Part shown: positions 43,604 through 52,853 of the stretch, piece after piece
Layout of the letters: each line of letters opens with the position of its first letter
Numbering within the stretch: position 1 is the first letter of the stretch
Source of the DNA: Longimycelium tulufanense
GTDB lineage: Bacteria; Actinomycetota; Actinomycetes; Mycobacteriales; Pseudonocardiaceae
Assembly (NCBI RefSeq): GCF_014645795.1
Contig: NZ_BMMK01000006.1
Coordinates: 158,826 to 222,825, forward strand
Direction: 5' to 3'
Length of the DNA: 64,000 nucleotides
Notes under the pieces: generated by a model
Seen by the model: the letters and a program-made list of their open reading frames with translations, nothing else
Told to the model about the DNA's origin: nothing
Database searches by the model: none
Translations under genes and position numbers: made by a program

Positions 43604-43843
43604 TTACGGATTGATTGTCGGTGCCGCGCCGGAATGGTCCGGGTCGCGGGTGTCAGCGCCGGTGCTGGCGCCGTGACCCACGGCCGCACCGGCCGCACCA
43701 CCGGCCAGCAGCGCGAGCCCGGTCGTGATGACCTCCATGACGGCATCGGTCGGGAGGCTGGGCACGAATCGGGCGATCAGCGCCACCAAGGCGCCGAGAA
43801 ACGCGCCGGCCGCCCGCGGGTACCGGCGAATGTAGTTCAGCAT
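43604..43843 (-). CDS. Holin-like small membrane protein
   Basis: A 79-aa protein with two hydrophobic segments (AAGAFLGALVALIARFVP and VITTGLALLAGGAAGAAVG) and a charged C-terminus, the size and layout of a class II-type holin. It lies 3 bp downstream of the lysin gene, the usual lysis cassette. Confidence 0.7.
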   Translation of the reverse strand: MLNYIRRYPRAAGAFLGALVALIARFVPSLPTDAVMEVITTGLALLAGGAAGAAVGHGASTGADTRDPDHSGAAPTINP

Positions 43844-43846
43844 GAC

Positions 43847-44713
43847 TTACTCCTGTGCGGTGTCCGCGCCCCGCAGCTCGGCAAGCGCGGCGTTGATCTT
43901 GTCCAGGGCCAGCGCGTACGGGCCGGCGTGCCGTACACCCTCAATCCCCGGGCGCAACAGGTCGGCCACCTCGTTGAGCACCTGCTCAATGCGGTACAGG
44001 CTCAGCGCGTGCGGCCCGGCGAACCTGACGCCTTCACTCCCGCCCTGCCACCATTCGTAGATCTCGACCAGGCGCCGCCGGTCCTCGTCGGTAAACATGT
44101 CATCCCCCTCCGTCAGTTCGCCCAGCGGTCGCACCGCGACGTTCATGTCCACCGAGCCACCCACCCCGGGGACGGCACCCGCGCTGGTGTACTGGTGGAG
44201 CACCACGCGGGGCGTGAGGTGGCCGGGCTGGCCGGGCCTACGCCCGTAGTGGGCCACCCACCACCAGACGTCGTGCCGGTTGGCCCAGTCCTCCCCCAGG
44301 TGCGCCGTAATGAAGTTGGTGGAGGCGTAGACGAGCACGCGCTGATCCCCGTCGAGGCGGTGGCGTAGTCGTGCGATGAACTCGCCACACCAGCCCGCCA
44401 GATCCGGGGCCGTGACCTCGATGTCCAAACAGGGCGGGAGAAAACCCGGGCCACACCCGCCCAAAGGCCGGATCTGGTCGGCGAAGGTCTCGGCTTCCGC
44501 TCCGGGTGCGTTGCCGGTGTCCGGGCGGGCGAAGTGGTACAGGCCGGTCACCAGACCGGCCGCACGCGCGGCCCGAAACTGCGTGTCCAACGTGGGGCTG
44601 ACCCAGCCCACGCCTTCACTGGCCTTGATATAGGCGAACTCGATGCCCCCGCCGCGGACCGCACCCCAGTCGGGGTAGCCCTGGTGCGAGGACACGTCGA
44701 TACCGGTACTCAC
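43847..44713 (-). CDS. GH25 endolysin (muramidase)
   Basis: A 288-aa lysin. The GH25 domain spans about 1-195: TGIDVSSHQG at the start (catalytic-type Asp6) and CLDIEV near 97 (acidic pair of the lysozyme site). The C-terminal third carries two similar GVRFAGPHALSLYRI / GVRHAGPYALALDKI repeats, a likely wall-binding region. It cleaves the glycan strand at host lysis. The ATG is preceded by an SD-like GGGGGTG region. Confidence 0.9.
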   Translation of the reverse strand: MSTGIDVSSHQGYPDWGAVRGGGIEFAYIKASEGVGWVSPTLDTQFRAARAAGLVTGLYHFARPDTGNAPGAEAETFADQIRPLGGCGPGFLPPCLDIEVTAPDLAGWCGEFIARLRHRLDGDQRVLVYASTNFITAHLGEDWANRHDVWWWVAHYGRRPGQPGHLTPRVVLHQYTSAGAVPGVGGSVDMNVAVRPLGELTEGDDMFTDEDRRRLVEIYEWWQGGSEGVRFAGPHALSLYRIEQVLNEVADLLRPGIEGVRHAGPYALALDKINAALAELRGADTAQE

Positions 44714-44731
44714 GTTGTCACCCCCCTGTGG

Positions 44732-45379
44732 TTATCCGATGCTCACGAGTTTGGTGCGCCAGGTTCCCTCTCGCGTGGCTTCGGGGTAGTAGTCCAACGG
44801 TGCGAGCATGGACAACGTCGGCCACACCATGATCGCGTCCAGTGTGGTGTCACCACCGATGTGGTACGCCCGGTAGCCGATGAACGACAGGTTGAGATGT
44901 CGTGCGGTGACCACGTCCCGATCAATGAGCGTCAGCCCGTGGAGCCATTCCAAGGTGACTTGGTAGCGCGCCCAGTGGGTGTTGTTCGGCCCCCGTGGGG
45001 GTTCGCGAAACTCCTGGCGCCGCGTCCGACGGCCCGGGGTCTGGTCGTAGCTGCCGGTCTGGCAGTCCACCGCGACCTGCGCACCCCCGTGGACCACCAC
45101 CTCAAACGTGGTGACGAACACGGGGTAGCGCGGGTCAATGACTTGGGCGGCGAACGGAACCGTCTGTGCATCGGTGACCTTCGGCGGGAACAGCGCACCC
45201 ATGCCCACAAAGGTCGGGTTGTCCCGTGGTGCCCCGTACCACCGGATGTCGTAGGCGAACGTGGGAAGCATCTGCCGGTAGCTCAGTTTGCCGGTGGAGG
45301 CGCGTTCCAGCACCGCCACGCGTCGTTTCAGGTTTTCGATCTCACGTTTCAGTGTGGGCGGGAGACAGGGCGTAGTCAT
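44732..45379 (-). CDS. Tail-tip/baseplate hypothetical protein with N-terminal coiled coil
   Basis: A 215-aa protein: a short coiled coil (LKREIENLKRRVAVLERAS, about 10-28) and a beta-rich remainder. It lies between the tail proteins and the lysin, the usual site of tail-fibre or baseplate parts. It is coupled to the upstream tail gene by a 4-nt overlap. No family name is certain. Confidence 0.7.
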   Translation of the reverse strand: MTTPCLPPTLKREIENLKRRVAVLERASTGKLSYRQMLPTFAYDIRWYGAPRDNPTFVGMGALFPPKVTDAQTVPFAAQVIDPRYPVFVTTFEVVVHGGAQVAVDCQTGSYDQTPGRRTRRQEFREPPRGPNNTHWARYQVTLEWLHGLTLIDRDVVTARHLNLSFIGYRAYHIGGDTTLDAIMVWPTLSMLAPLDYYPEATREGTWRTKLVSIG

Positions 45380-46446
45380 TGGAACACCTCTGGAGTTGCC
45401 ACGGTGACGCGGATGCGTTCCGCGCCGGTCTTATCCACCTCGATGGCGCGTTCGGTGACGCGCCACTGCCCGTCGATCGGATACAGCCCATAGCCACCCC
45501 GAACGGTGACGAGATCACCCACCATCACCTCGCGGAATCCCGGCCACTCCGGATACAGCTCGATTCGGGGCAGCGTGACCGGCGTGGTACCGAGCCGGAG
45601 CCGGTGGCCCGCCTTCTCCTCCAAGGTGCTGCGCTCGGTCACATCCGCGTGGGTCTCGACCGCTTCCAGCCGCGGCGTGCGGATCGGGGGAACACTGCGG
45701 GACACCGTGACCGGGCCGGTGCCGTCGTCGTTGTCCGCGCCGACCATCGTGACCGCCGTGACCAACGCGGTGCCGTCAATCGTCGCCGCAGGGATGTCGG
45801 TGTTGCGACCCTGCTCCAACACCATCCCCCGGTCGCGGCCCCGGGCGGGATAGTGCACCCGGAAGACCGTCCGCACGCGGCCGGCGTGCCACTCGGAGTC
45901 AAAGGAGAAGTCGAAACCGTCGATCACCGCGGACAGTTGCTCGATCGCTTCGCCGATCTGCTTACGCTCACTGCCCAGGTAGGTCCGATCCCGCAGCCGA
46001 CCCGTGGTCTCGGTGCCCAGCTCCACCCCGATGTCAGATCCGGGACCGTGCCGGGTGCAGTAGAACAGCAGGGAGCGGGCAATCTCGGCCTGGTCGACCT
46101 GCCGAAAGACTTGGTCGTCTTCCAGGAACCGTGTCTTGTAGTAGGACAGCCACCCCTCGGCGTTGAGGGTCGCTGTTCCTCCGGCGTAGTCCGGCTCGAC
46201 CGTCCACACCAGACCCGACCAGACGAACGAGCCACCGCGTTCCACGTAGAGCGCGGTGTTGCCCGGATACAGCGTCTCGGCCGACACGCCGCGCACGGGT
46301 GGATCCAACGGAATCCGCACCTGAGCCCTTCCGACCGCGTTCAACGTGTCGGTGACCGACAGGGTTTCGGCAGGTAATTCCCCCGCGATCGTCCCAGATG
46401 CCACTCCGGCGTTCAGCGGGCCATACAGGACCCGATAGCGGCTCAT
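45376..46446 (-). CDS. Minor tail protein (siphovirus tail-tip type)
   Basis: A 356-aa protein with beta-rich N-terminal domains and a C-terminal region (GDLVTVRGGYGLYPIDGQWRV) that resembles siphovirus Gp37/prophage-tail-tip proteins of actinophages. It follows the distal tail and receptor-type genes in the normal order. Overlaps of 4 nt at both ends show tight coupling. Confidence 0.75.
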   Translation of the reverse strand: MSRYRVLYGPLNAGVASGTIAGELPAETLSVTDTLNAVGRAQVRIPLDPPVRGVSAETLYPGNTALYVERGGSFVWSGLVWTVEPDYAGGTATLNAEGWLSYYKTRFLEDDQVFRQVDQAEIARSLLFYCTRHGPGSDIGVELGTETTGRLRDRTYLGSERKQIGEAIEQLSAVIDGFDFSFDSEWHAGRVRTVFRVHYPARGRDRGMVLEQGRNTDIPAATIDGTALVTAVTMVGADNDDGTGPVTVSRSVPPIRTPRLEAVETHADVTERSTLEEKAGHRLRLGTTPVTLPRIELYPEWPGFREVMVGDLVTVRGGYGLYPIDGQWRVTERAIEVDKTGAERIRVTVATPEVFQ

Positions 46447-47528
46447 CCCACCCCCGCGACCTTGTGGACCGAAAAGTAGGTGTCACCGGAGATCACCAGC
46501 CGGCGCTGTGGAGAAAACAACACGGCCGACACCCGCGTCCCCCGCTCCAGGTAGGCAATACCGGTCGAGTTGACCCGCCACGACGATCCCCACGGGTTCT
46601 TGGTGTCACTGGCCACCGCGTTCGTCCCGTCGTTGGCGCGAAAGTCGACCTGTAGCCACGTGCCGTTGGTGCCGTACTGCGCGTCAGCGACGCAGTAGAC
46701 GTCCATCCGATACACCCCCGCGTCCGGCACGGTGATGTGGGTGGCATCGGTGGAGGTCCACATGCCCAGCGGGTCATGAATCGCCCGCGTCCACCGCAGC
46801 GCGCTCCCACTGGCCAGCTCCCCGGACGCCCCGGCGATGTAGCAGGCCGGCGCGTTGGCCACATCCGCCCATCCCGGCCCGCTCGGGGTCTCGGTGCGGA
46901 CCCGGACCCGTCCACCACCGGTGTGCGGCGACGCCGTGGAGGTCCACACCGTTCCCGGTTGCGCGCGCAGCGGGACCGACGCGGCGGCCACCGTCGGGCC
47001 CGCGAGGAGCACCTGACGGCCGCCACCGTCCAAGCGGTCATCCAGCACACTGACATCCCGGTCCCCGGGCGCCACCGGGATCACCGCCAGCGAGAGCGCG
47101 GACGCGGGCAGCGATGGCGGAACCGGGTTGGCCGCATCCGGCGTCCCGGACAGCACCTCCAAGCGCCACACGCTGCGCGGACGTTCGTCGCCGCTGGTCG
47201 GGGGTGTGACGTAGTCGGCGTCATAGACCCGGGCCACCACCCGGTCCCGCCGGGGCAGCGTCCCCGGAGGGGTCACCGGCAGTGTGACCCGGGAGCGCAG
47301 CTCGACCAGATAGGCACCCTGCCGTGGGTCATCGCCCCCGGCCACGGTGGCATACCCCGGTGCGACCGCCACGGCGTAGCCCTCGGCCGGTTCGACCCGC
47401 AGATCCGTGGTTCCATGCACGCCGCTGCCCCGCTGCGCCCCCAGGGCAATCAGGGTCCGCAGCGCGAGCGCCGGATAGTCGCGATCCTGGGCAAACAGCG
47501 GTACAGCAAAGCTTTCCTGATCAGGCAA
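46443..47528 (-). CDS. Minor tail protein with C-terminal jelly-roll-like domain (possible receptor binder)
   Basis: A 361-aa protein. The N-terminal 200 residues are beta-rich and proline-containing. The last 130 residues (from RWTRAIHD, with GVYRMDVYCVADAQ and ISGDTYFSVHKVAG) look like a C1q/TNF-like jelly roll. Such domains often bind receptors at a phage tail tip. The fold assignment is inference from pattern only. Confidence 0.7.
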   Translation of the reverse strand: MPDQESFAVPLFAQDRDYPALALRTLIALGAQRGSGVHGTTDLRVEPAEGYAVAVAPGYATVAGGDDPRQGAYLVELRSRVTLPVTPPGTLPRRDRVVARVYDADYVTPPTSGDERPRSVWRLEVLSGTPDAANPVPPSLPASALSLAVIPVAPGDRDVSVLDDRLDGGGRQVLLAGPTVAAASVPLRAQPGTVWTSTASPHTGGGRVRVRTETPSGPGWADVANAPACYIAGASGELASGSALRWTRAIHDPLGMWTSTDATHITVPDAGVYRMDVYCVADAQYGTNGTWLQVDFRANDGTNAVASDTKNPWGSSWRVNSTGIAYLERGTRVSAVLFSPQRRLVISGDTYFSVHKVAGVG

Positions 47529-47537
47529 CCCTTCTCC

Positions 47538-48440
47538 TCATACCCAGACCGAGTGCCACGCGATGTGCAGTACGGCGCCGGAGTCGGCCGCCGTGAACGG
47601 GGAGCGGAAACCGAGCTGACTCAAACCCGGTCGGATCGTCGGCCAGGCGGTATTGCCGCCGACCGCGTAGAATCGGGGCGCCGTTCCGTTCAGCAAGGTT
47701 TCATGCGTGCGGGTATCGACATCCACGAACTGTCCGGCTGGAACATCGGTGTGCAGCTCCAGCGCGTCGCCGGTGGACATGTCGACGATCCGGGGCAGCG
47801 AGACCGGCCCGTAGATGCGGAAGTGCGGGTAGGCCGGGAAGTTGCCGCGATTGACGCATGTCACCGTGCCGGGGATCTGCGCGGTACCAAACGAGAACGG
47901 GAACCGCAGTGGGAACGACAAGCCGCCCGACGGTGGGGCCGGCAACCCCGTGGACCCGCTCTGCACGACCGGGTCGTAGATCAGGGGATCGGCGGCGTAC
48001 AGCTCCACCGTCACCATGGCAACGTGCCCGTGGGCGTAGGGAACATCGATCGGGATCGAGCGGCGCCGCACCACCGCCCGGATCTCCCGCAGCCCACCAC
48101 CCGCGACGCCGGGTAGGCGGAACCGGAACGGGGCCGGCGGGGCGGCCGGGGCGAACGCGGTGGTGACCGCATCCAACTCCCGGCCCAACTCCCCCGTGGA
48201 TCGGGCGTAAACCTCCAGGGTGAGTGTGACCGTGCGGGCGTCTAACCAGTCGAGTCCCCGCACGGTGCCGTGACGCTGCAGCGCGGCCCGGTCGGCCGTC
48301 CGTAGCCCCGGGGCGTCCAGCAGGCCCTCAATCGCGGCGAACGCCACACGGGAGGACTCCTCCCCGATGCGCAGCCCGCGATACTCACCCGTCCACTCCA
48401 GCGCCCCCTCACGGACCGGACTCACCGCGGCAACGGGCAT
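47538..48440 (-). CDS. Distal tail (Dit-like) protein
   Basis: A 300-aa protein directly after the tape measure, where Dit is expected. The N-terminal half (WTGEYRGLRIG...LDWLDARTVTLTLEV) fits a siphovirus tail-component domain, and the C-terminal half is a beta-sandwich (FPAYPHFRIYGP, then DMSTGDALEL). It would form the ring between tail tube and tip. Confidence 0.8.
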   Translation of the reverse strand: MPVAAVSPVREGALEWTGEYRGLRIGEESSRVAFAAIEGLLDAPGLRTADRAALQRHGTVRGLDWLDARTVTLTLEVYARSTGELGRELDAVTTAFAPAAPPAPFRFRLPGVAGGGLREIRAVVRRRSIPIDVPYAHGHVAMVTVELYAADPLIYDPVVQSGSTGLPAPPSGGLSFPLRFPFSFGTAQIPGTVTCVNRGNFPAYPHFRIYGPVSLPRIVDMSTGDALELHTDVPAGQFVDVDTRTHETLLNGTAPRFYAVGGNTAWPTIRPGLSQLGFRSPFTAADSGAVLHIAWHSVWV

Positions 48441-48458
48441 CGGCCATCCCCCCTTGCG

Positions 48459-50915
48459 TTATCGGGCCATACCGGTCCGCATCTGCCACGCAATCGCTCG
48501 GCTGATCTCGAACGGATCGGCGTTGGTGGCCACGTTCACGGTGATGACCGGAGCCGCCGCGCCACCGCCGGCCGCATGCGGCTGCACATACGCACCCCGG
48601 GGCAGATAGACGGTTTCCGGGCCACGTTCACCCACCGTGTAGACCCCGCCAGAGGAGTAGCCACCCATCGCCAGGTGCGGTAGCCGCGGCAGATCCCCGG
48701 GCAACACGTTGTCGATCCACCCAATCCCGGAGTTGATCTGATCAATGACCCAGTTCAGTCCGCTTTTCACGGCGCGGATGATGGCCGCACCCACATCGCT
48801 GGCCCAGCCGCCCACCGACTTCAGCCCGCTGAAAAAAGAATCGATCAGCGACCGGCCGGCATCCAGCAACGCACCACCGAAGGCCAGTAGGCGACCCGGG
48901 GCTTGCGCCACCTGGTCCACCACCCAGCCCACACCGTCCCGCACCACCGCGACGGCATCCGTCCAGAGCTGACCGAAGAATCCCAGCAACATGCCCGGTA
49001 GAGCGGCGACCCCGTCCAGGATGAGGCCCGGCAACGCTGCAGCGAACTCGACCACGGCCGAGCCGACTAACACCACGGTGTCCACGCCGGTCTGCCACGC
49101 AGCAGAGAAAAACGTCGCCAGTTGAGTACCCAATGTGGACAGACCGGTCAGGATACGACCGGGCAACGCCGCGGCCCACGTGAGCAGGAGCTGACCGGCA
49201 TTGGCCACGATTTCAACGCCGCGGGTGAACGCCGTGGTCAACAGCGACCAGAGCAGCGAGCCCAGCGACGACAGACCCTGCACGATCTGTCCGGGAAGCT
49301 GGGTGACCGCGTACACCAGCGCGCCCAGCAGCACACCGACGCCCCGCAGCCCGAGCTTGAGCGCGTCGACCAGCAACCCGGGGATGGCCTTCAGACCGGC
49401 CAGCAGCGCGTCACCGAGCCGGCGAGCGGCGTCGGCCCCGGCCGCGGCCAGCCGGCCTAACTCGGCCCCGATCCGGGCCGGCAGCGACGACGCCCACGAC
49501 ACGACCGCGTCCCAGCCGCGGGACAAGGCGCCGCCGAGCCAGTCAAAGAACGAGGTCAGCGCGGACCACAGTTTTCCGGTCCATTCCTTGGCCTTGTCCC
49601 AGTTCAACGCGATGGCCGCGGCCAACGCGACAATCAGGCCGATCGCCCATCCGACCGGCCCGAGCGCCAGCACCCACCCGGCGGCCATGCGCGCCCCGTT
49701 GACCAGCGTGGCCGTCGCCGCGGTGATCAGCGCGGGAATGTAGACCGTGGCGAGAATGCCCGCGATCCCGGCCAGGATCGGGCCGACAATATTCCAGTTC
49801 TGGGCGATGAACTCAGTTGCCCCCATGAGTCCCTTGATCAAGGCGTCAAGAGCTGGGGCGACCTTCATATAAACAATCGTGGCGGCGCTTTGTAGACGTG
49901 CCCACAACTGGGACAACGTGCCGGACAATCCCGCCGAGTTGGCATTTGCAAGAGCCTGCGCTGCGCCCGCTTTCGCCACACCGTTCCGGTACTTGTCCCA
50001 TTCGGTGGCGCCCTGCAACAGGATGGTGTTGGCCGCCCGAATGGCGTCGCTACCAAAGATGGTGTTCATGGCGGCGGCGCGCTGCTCCTGACTCAACGCG
50101 CCCAGCGCCGGACCCAGCTCGGCAATGATCTGCCGGAACGGTTTCATGGTGCCCTGAGCGTCGAAGATGGACACGCCGAGCTTGTCGAACTCCCGTTGCG
50201 CTTCTCCGGTCGGCGCGGACAACCGCATGAGCATCGTTTTCAGGCTCGTACCGGCGTCCGACCCCTTGATCCCGGCCATGCCGAGTTGCGCGATCGCGGC
50301 GGCGGTGTCCTCCACCGACAACCCGGCCTGAGCCGCCACCGCTGAGGTTTGGCTGAACGAGTAGGCCAGATCCTCGATGTTGATCGAGGAAATGTTCGCG
50401 GCGTTGGCCAACACGTTGGTCACGTCCGCGGCCTTGGTGGCCTCCAATTTCCAGACGTTGAGCGTGTCGGACAGGAACCCCGCGGCGTCCGCGGTCGCCA
50501 TCCCGCCGGCACGCGCCAACACGAGCGTCGCGTTGAGCGCGTCCATGGCCTGCTGGCCGGACATGCCCGCCTTGCCCAGTTCCAGAAAGGCATGGGAGGC
50601 ATCGGCCACCGAGTAGCCGTACTGCGCCCACGTCCCGGCTCCGGCCAAGATCTTGTCTTGGAACTGCGCAAGCTGGCCAGAGGTGAGATCGAGCGCGGCG
50701 CCGGCCTGGTGGGTGGCCTGCTCGAACGCCGCACCCCACTGGTAGACCTCAGTCACGCTGACCGCGGCCGCGATGGCTCCGGCCTGCCGGCGTAATGTGC
50801 TGCCGACCCCCTCGACCTTTTTTGACAGGCCCTCGATCGAGTTGGCGGCGCGGCCCATCTTCCGCTCAAGGTCGGCGATGTCGCCAACAACGGTGACCTT
50901 GATGGGTTTCGCGAT
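48459..50915 (-). CDS. Tape measure protein
   Basis: An approximately 818-aa tape measure protein. The N-terminal TP901-type region (IKVTVVGDIADLERK onward) is followed by a TMP core (AAAMNTIFGSDAIRAAN), long amphipathic helices and several hydrophobic segments, and a C-terminal glycine-rich part (MGGYSSGGVYTVGERGPE). The first ATG is 50858, but the frame and homology extend 19 codons upstream to an ATC at 50915, preceded by TGA two codons earlier. No ATG, GTG or TTG is available for that N-terminus, so the start may be ATC or the region may be damaged. It sets tail length. Confidence 0.88.
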   Translation of the reverse strand: MAKPIKVTVVGDIADLERKMGRAANSIEGLSKKVEGVGSTLRRQAGAIAAAVSVTEVYQWGAAFEQATHQAGAALDLTSGQLAQFQDKILAGAGTWAQYGYSVADASHAFLELGKAGMSGQQAMDALNATLVLARAGGMATADAAGFLSDTLNVWKLEATKAADVTNVLANAANISSINIEDLAYSFSQTSAVAAQAGLSVEDTAAAIAQLGMAGIKGSDAGTSLKTMLMRLSAPTGEAQREFDKLGVSIFDAQGTMKPFRQIIAELGPALGALSQEQRAAAMNTIFGSDAIRAANTILLQGATEWDKYRNGVAKAGAAQALANANSAGLSGTLSQLWARLQSAATIVYMKVAPALDALIKGLMGATEFIAQNWNIVGPILAGIAGILATVYIPALITAATATLVNGARMAAGWVLALGPVGWAIGLIVALAAAIALNWDKAKEWTGKLWSALTSFFDWLGGALSRGWDAVVSWASSLPARIGAELGRLAAAGADAARRLGDALLAGLKAIPGLLVDALKLGLRGVGVLLGALVYAVTQLPGQIVQGLSSLGSLLWSLLTTAFTRGVEIVANAGQLLLTWAAALPGRILTGLSTLGTQLATFFSAAWQTGVDTVVLVGSAVVEFAAALPGLILDGVAALPGMLLGFFGQLWTDAVAVVRDGVGWVVDQVAQAPGRLLAFGGALLDAGRSLIDSFFSGLKSVGGWASDVGAAIIRAVKSGLNWVIDQINSGIGWIDNVLPGDLPRLPHLAMGGYSSGGVYTVGERGPETVYLPRGAYVQPHAAGGGAAAPVITVNVATNADPFEISRAIAWQMRTGMAR

Positions 50916-50934
50916 CGCTGATCACCGTCCTTTG

Positions 50935-51120
50935 TCAGCGCATCACCGGGACCCGACGCACCCCCGGCGCCCCGGAGTGGCGTTCGGCGCGTTTCGTGGC
51001 GCGTTCCTGCGCCTTCAGGTCCTCATTCATCGCGTCCACCAGCGCGCGGTAGTCCCGCATCCGCATCCGACGCACATCCTCAAGTGTGAGCCCCCGGAAA
51101 TGGCCCACCAGCCGCGCCAT
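50935..51120 (-). CDS. Tail assembly chaperone, frameshifted C-terminal part (gpT-like)
   Basis: A 61-residue frame (LTLEDVRRMRMRDYRALVDA) directly before the tape measure. It has the small basic, helical look of the T part of gpG-T. The ATG at 51120 has no ribosome site. The frame is open upstream through the G gene's end, where the -1 slippery site lies, so it is probably made only as a G-T fusion. Confidence 0.75.
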   Translation of the reverse strand: MARLVGHFRGLTLEDVRRMRMRDYRALVDAMNEDLKAQERATKRAERHSGAPGVRRVPVMR

Positions 51121-51122
51121 GG

Positions 51123-51371
51123 TTACGACGCGACCAGCCCGGGAGGGTTTTCCGGAGAGTCCCCCAACTTCACCTTCAGCGACCCCGCAGCCTCCAGCGG
51201 AAACTCAGGGTCCTCCCGCCGCTTGATCACACACGCGATCGCCCGCAGAAACGGGCCCTTGCGCCGCCCCGGCGTGGCCACCTCGTCCAGTGGTGCGTTG
51301 AGCAGATCCTCAAGCATCTCGATCTCGTCGATCGTCAGATCATCGAGATCAACGCGAATAACGTCGGACAA
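51123..51371 (-). CDS. Tail assembly chaperone (gpG-like)
   Basis: An 82-aa acidic protein (RVDLDDLTIDEIEMLEDLL at residues 6-24) in the usual position between the tube and tape measure genes. The TTG at 51371 has GAGGGG 9 nt upstream. A proportion of ribosomes should slip -1 at GGAAAAC (51147-51153) near its end, giving a longer G-T product that binds the tape measure during assembly. Confidence 0.78.
   Translation of the reverse strand: MSDVIRVDLDDLTIDEIEMLEDLLNAPLDEVATPGRRKGPFLRAIACVIKRREDPEFPLEAAGSLKVKLGDSPENPPGLVAS
51147..51153 (-). other. Putative -1 programmed frameshift site
   Basis: GGAAAAC read leftward, in register G-GAA-AAC with the chaperone frame. A -1 shift enters the downstream frame, which is open from before this point to 50935. 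Confidence 0.6.
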
Positions 51372-51384
51372 CCCGTGTTTCCCC

Positions 51385-51801
51385 TCAATGTGTGTCGAAC
51401 GCGCGCCGCGCCACCTCGCGCATCTCGGTCTCATAGACCTCGGTGTAGCGGCGCTTGGTCCGGGCCGCGGCGCGGTACAGGAAACGATTGGCCCGGATGC
51501 CGCGCTTGCGCCACCCGAAGTGAATCGGCCCGGCATACGGCACGGCGGAACGCCCGCCCCGCCCGGCGGACACCACCGCGCCCGCGGTGGACGATGCGGC
51601 CCGGACCGAGCGCGCCAGCCTCCCCGAGCGTTTCGGGGCCTGCTGACGGGCCACCGGGACCACCACGTTGGCCGTGGCGCGGTGGGCCCGCCGCAACGCG
51701 CGCTGCAGTCCCTTGTCTCCCAGCCGCCGGGCCGCACGGGCTACCCGCTTCGCACCGTCGACATAGACCCGGAACCCCAGACCGTCACCCAGACCCGCCA
51801 C
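51385..51801 (-). CDS. HK97 gp10-like head-tail/minor capsid protein
   Basis: A 138-aa basic protein with the pattern of HK97 gp10 proteins: N-terminal basic helices (GAKRVARAARRLGDKGLQRALRRAH) and PYAGPIHFGWRKRGIRANRF near 90-109. It lies between the tail tube and chaperone genes. It should help close the head-tail joint. Confidence 0.78.
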   Translation of the reverse strand: MAGLGDGLGFRVYVDGAKRVARAARRLGDKGLQRALRRAHRATANVVVPVARQQAPKRSGRLARSVRAASSTAGAVVSAGRGGRSAVPYAGPIHFGWRKRGIRANRFLYRAAARTKRRYTEVYETEMREVARRAFDTH

Positions 51802-51806
51802 GCCGA

Positions 51807-52838
51807 TCAGCTCCCGTCGCCCTCATCTGGTGTGGACTCCGGGGGGATCGCCGCCTCGCGCGGGTCGTCCCCGAAACTGTCCACATAGGTCAGTCGGGCG
51901 GCGGCGCGACCGTCTCCGGGGTCGAGTGCCCGGTACTCCAGCTCGATCGAGGTGAGATCGTCCAGGCTCGCTTCGGGGCTGTTGCCGGTCATCTGTACGG
52001 CCGGCAGTTCCACCGTGAAGTTCGGTCCGTAGACGATCCGCAGCGCACAGACTTCGCCCCGGGTGAAGCTTTGGTAGAGCCGGTGCGTGGTGCGGGTCAG
52101 CTCGGCCTGCAGGCTGCCGCCGTACTCCGGCAGGCTCGCCCGGGCCGGCACCGCCTTGTACGCCGAACCCCGGATGTGGCGCCGGTCGGTCTTCAACCCC
52201 CGCGACAGCGACACCGACCACGAGGTTACCGGGACCCGGACCGGCTGCTCACCGGGACAGGTCAGCTCCACATACCCGTCGGTCCAGTCATAGGCCCGCG
52301 ACGACGTCGGGTAGCGCACGGGCAAGGCGGTGTCGGCCAGCGCGTCGGTGACCCGCTGAAAGTCGAAACTCGCCTTGGCAAGAAGCGGGTCGCCTACCTC
52401 CTGCGAGAGCTCCAGCTCGGTGACGACCGCCCCGTGATGGCGGTAGCGGTAGCGTGCGCCGTCGGTGGCCGGGCGTACCACCTCGACCACGTATGACCGT
52501 GGTTCCACACTTGCCGCGGTCTCATAGACTCCGGTGACGGGCTTCCCTGCCCCACCGGCGGTGACAGTGGCCCTATCGAACGCGGCGGAGAAGAGGGCGC
52601 CCATGCCCCCGTCCAGCAGGGCAAGCTCTAGCTCGCCCTCACCGCCCATTTCCACGATGTTGCGCCGATCGGCACGGGCGGTCTGCGTTTCGGCACGGAA
52701 TCCCGTCGATTCCACGTATTCGCGGCTGGTCTTCCAGCTATCAGCCCGACCCTCGAACCCCCGCACCGACGTCACCGCGTTCTCGGGATCGCCGTAGGCG
52801 AGTTCCAGGCCCAGGCCAATGGATACGTCCAGGCTCAC
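51807..52838 (-). CDS. Major tail tube protein
   Basis: A 343-aa beta-rich protein in the position of the tail tube, with a C-terminal FTVELPAVQMTGNSPE segment. The N-terminus (LDVSIGLGLELAYGDPENAV) resembles actinophage tube proteins. It should polymerise around the tape measure. Confidence 0.75.
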   Translation of the reverse strand: MSLDVSIGLGLELAYGDPENAVTSVRGFEGRADSWKTSREYVESTGFRAETQTARADRRNIVEMGGEGELELALLDGGMGALFSAAFDRATVTAGGAGKPVTGVYETAASVEPRSYVVEVVRPATDGARYRYRHHGAVVTELELSQEVGDPLLAKASFDFQRVTDALADTALPVRYPTSSRAYDWTDGYVELTCPGEQPVRVPVTSWSVSLSRGLKTDRRHIRGSAYKAVPARASLPEYGGSLQAELTRTTHRLYQSFTRGEVCALRIVYGPNFTVELPAVQMTGNSPEASLDDLTSIELEYRALDPGDGRAAARLTYVDSFGDDPREAAIPPESTPDEGDGS

Positions 52839-52853
52839 ACATCACCCCAGATT

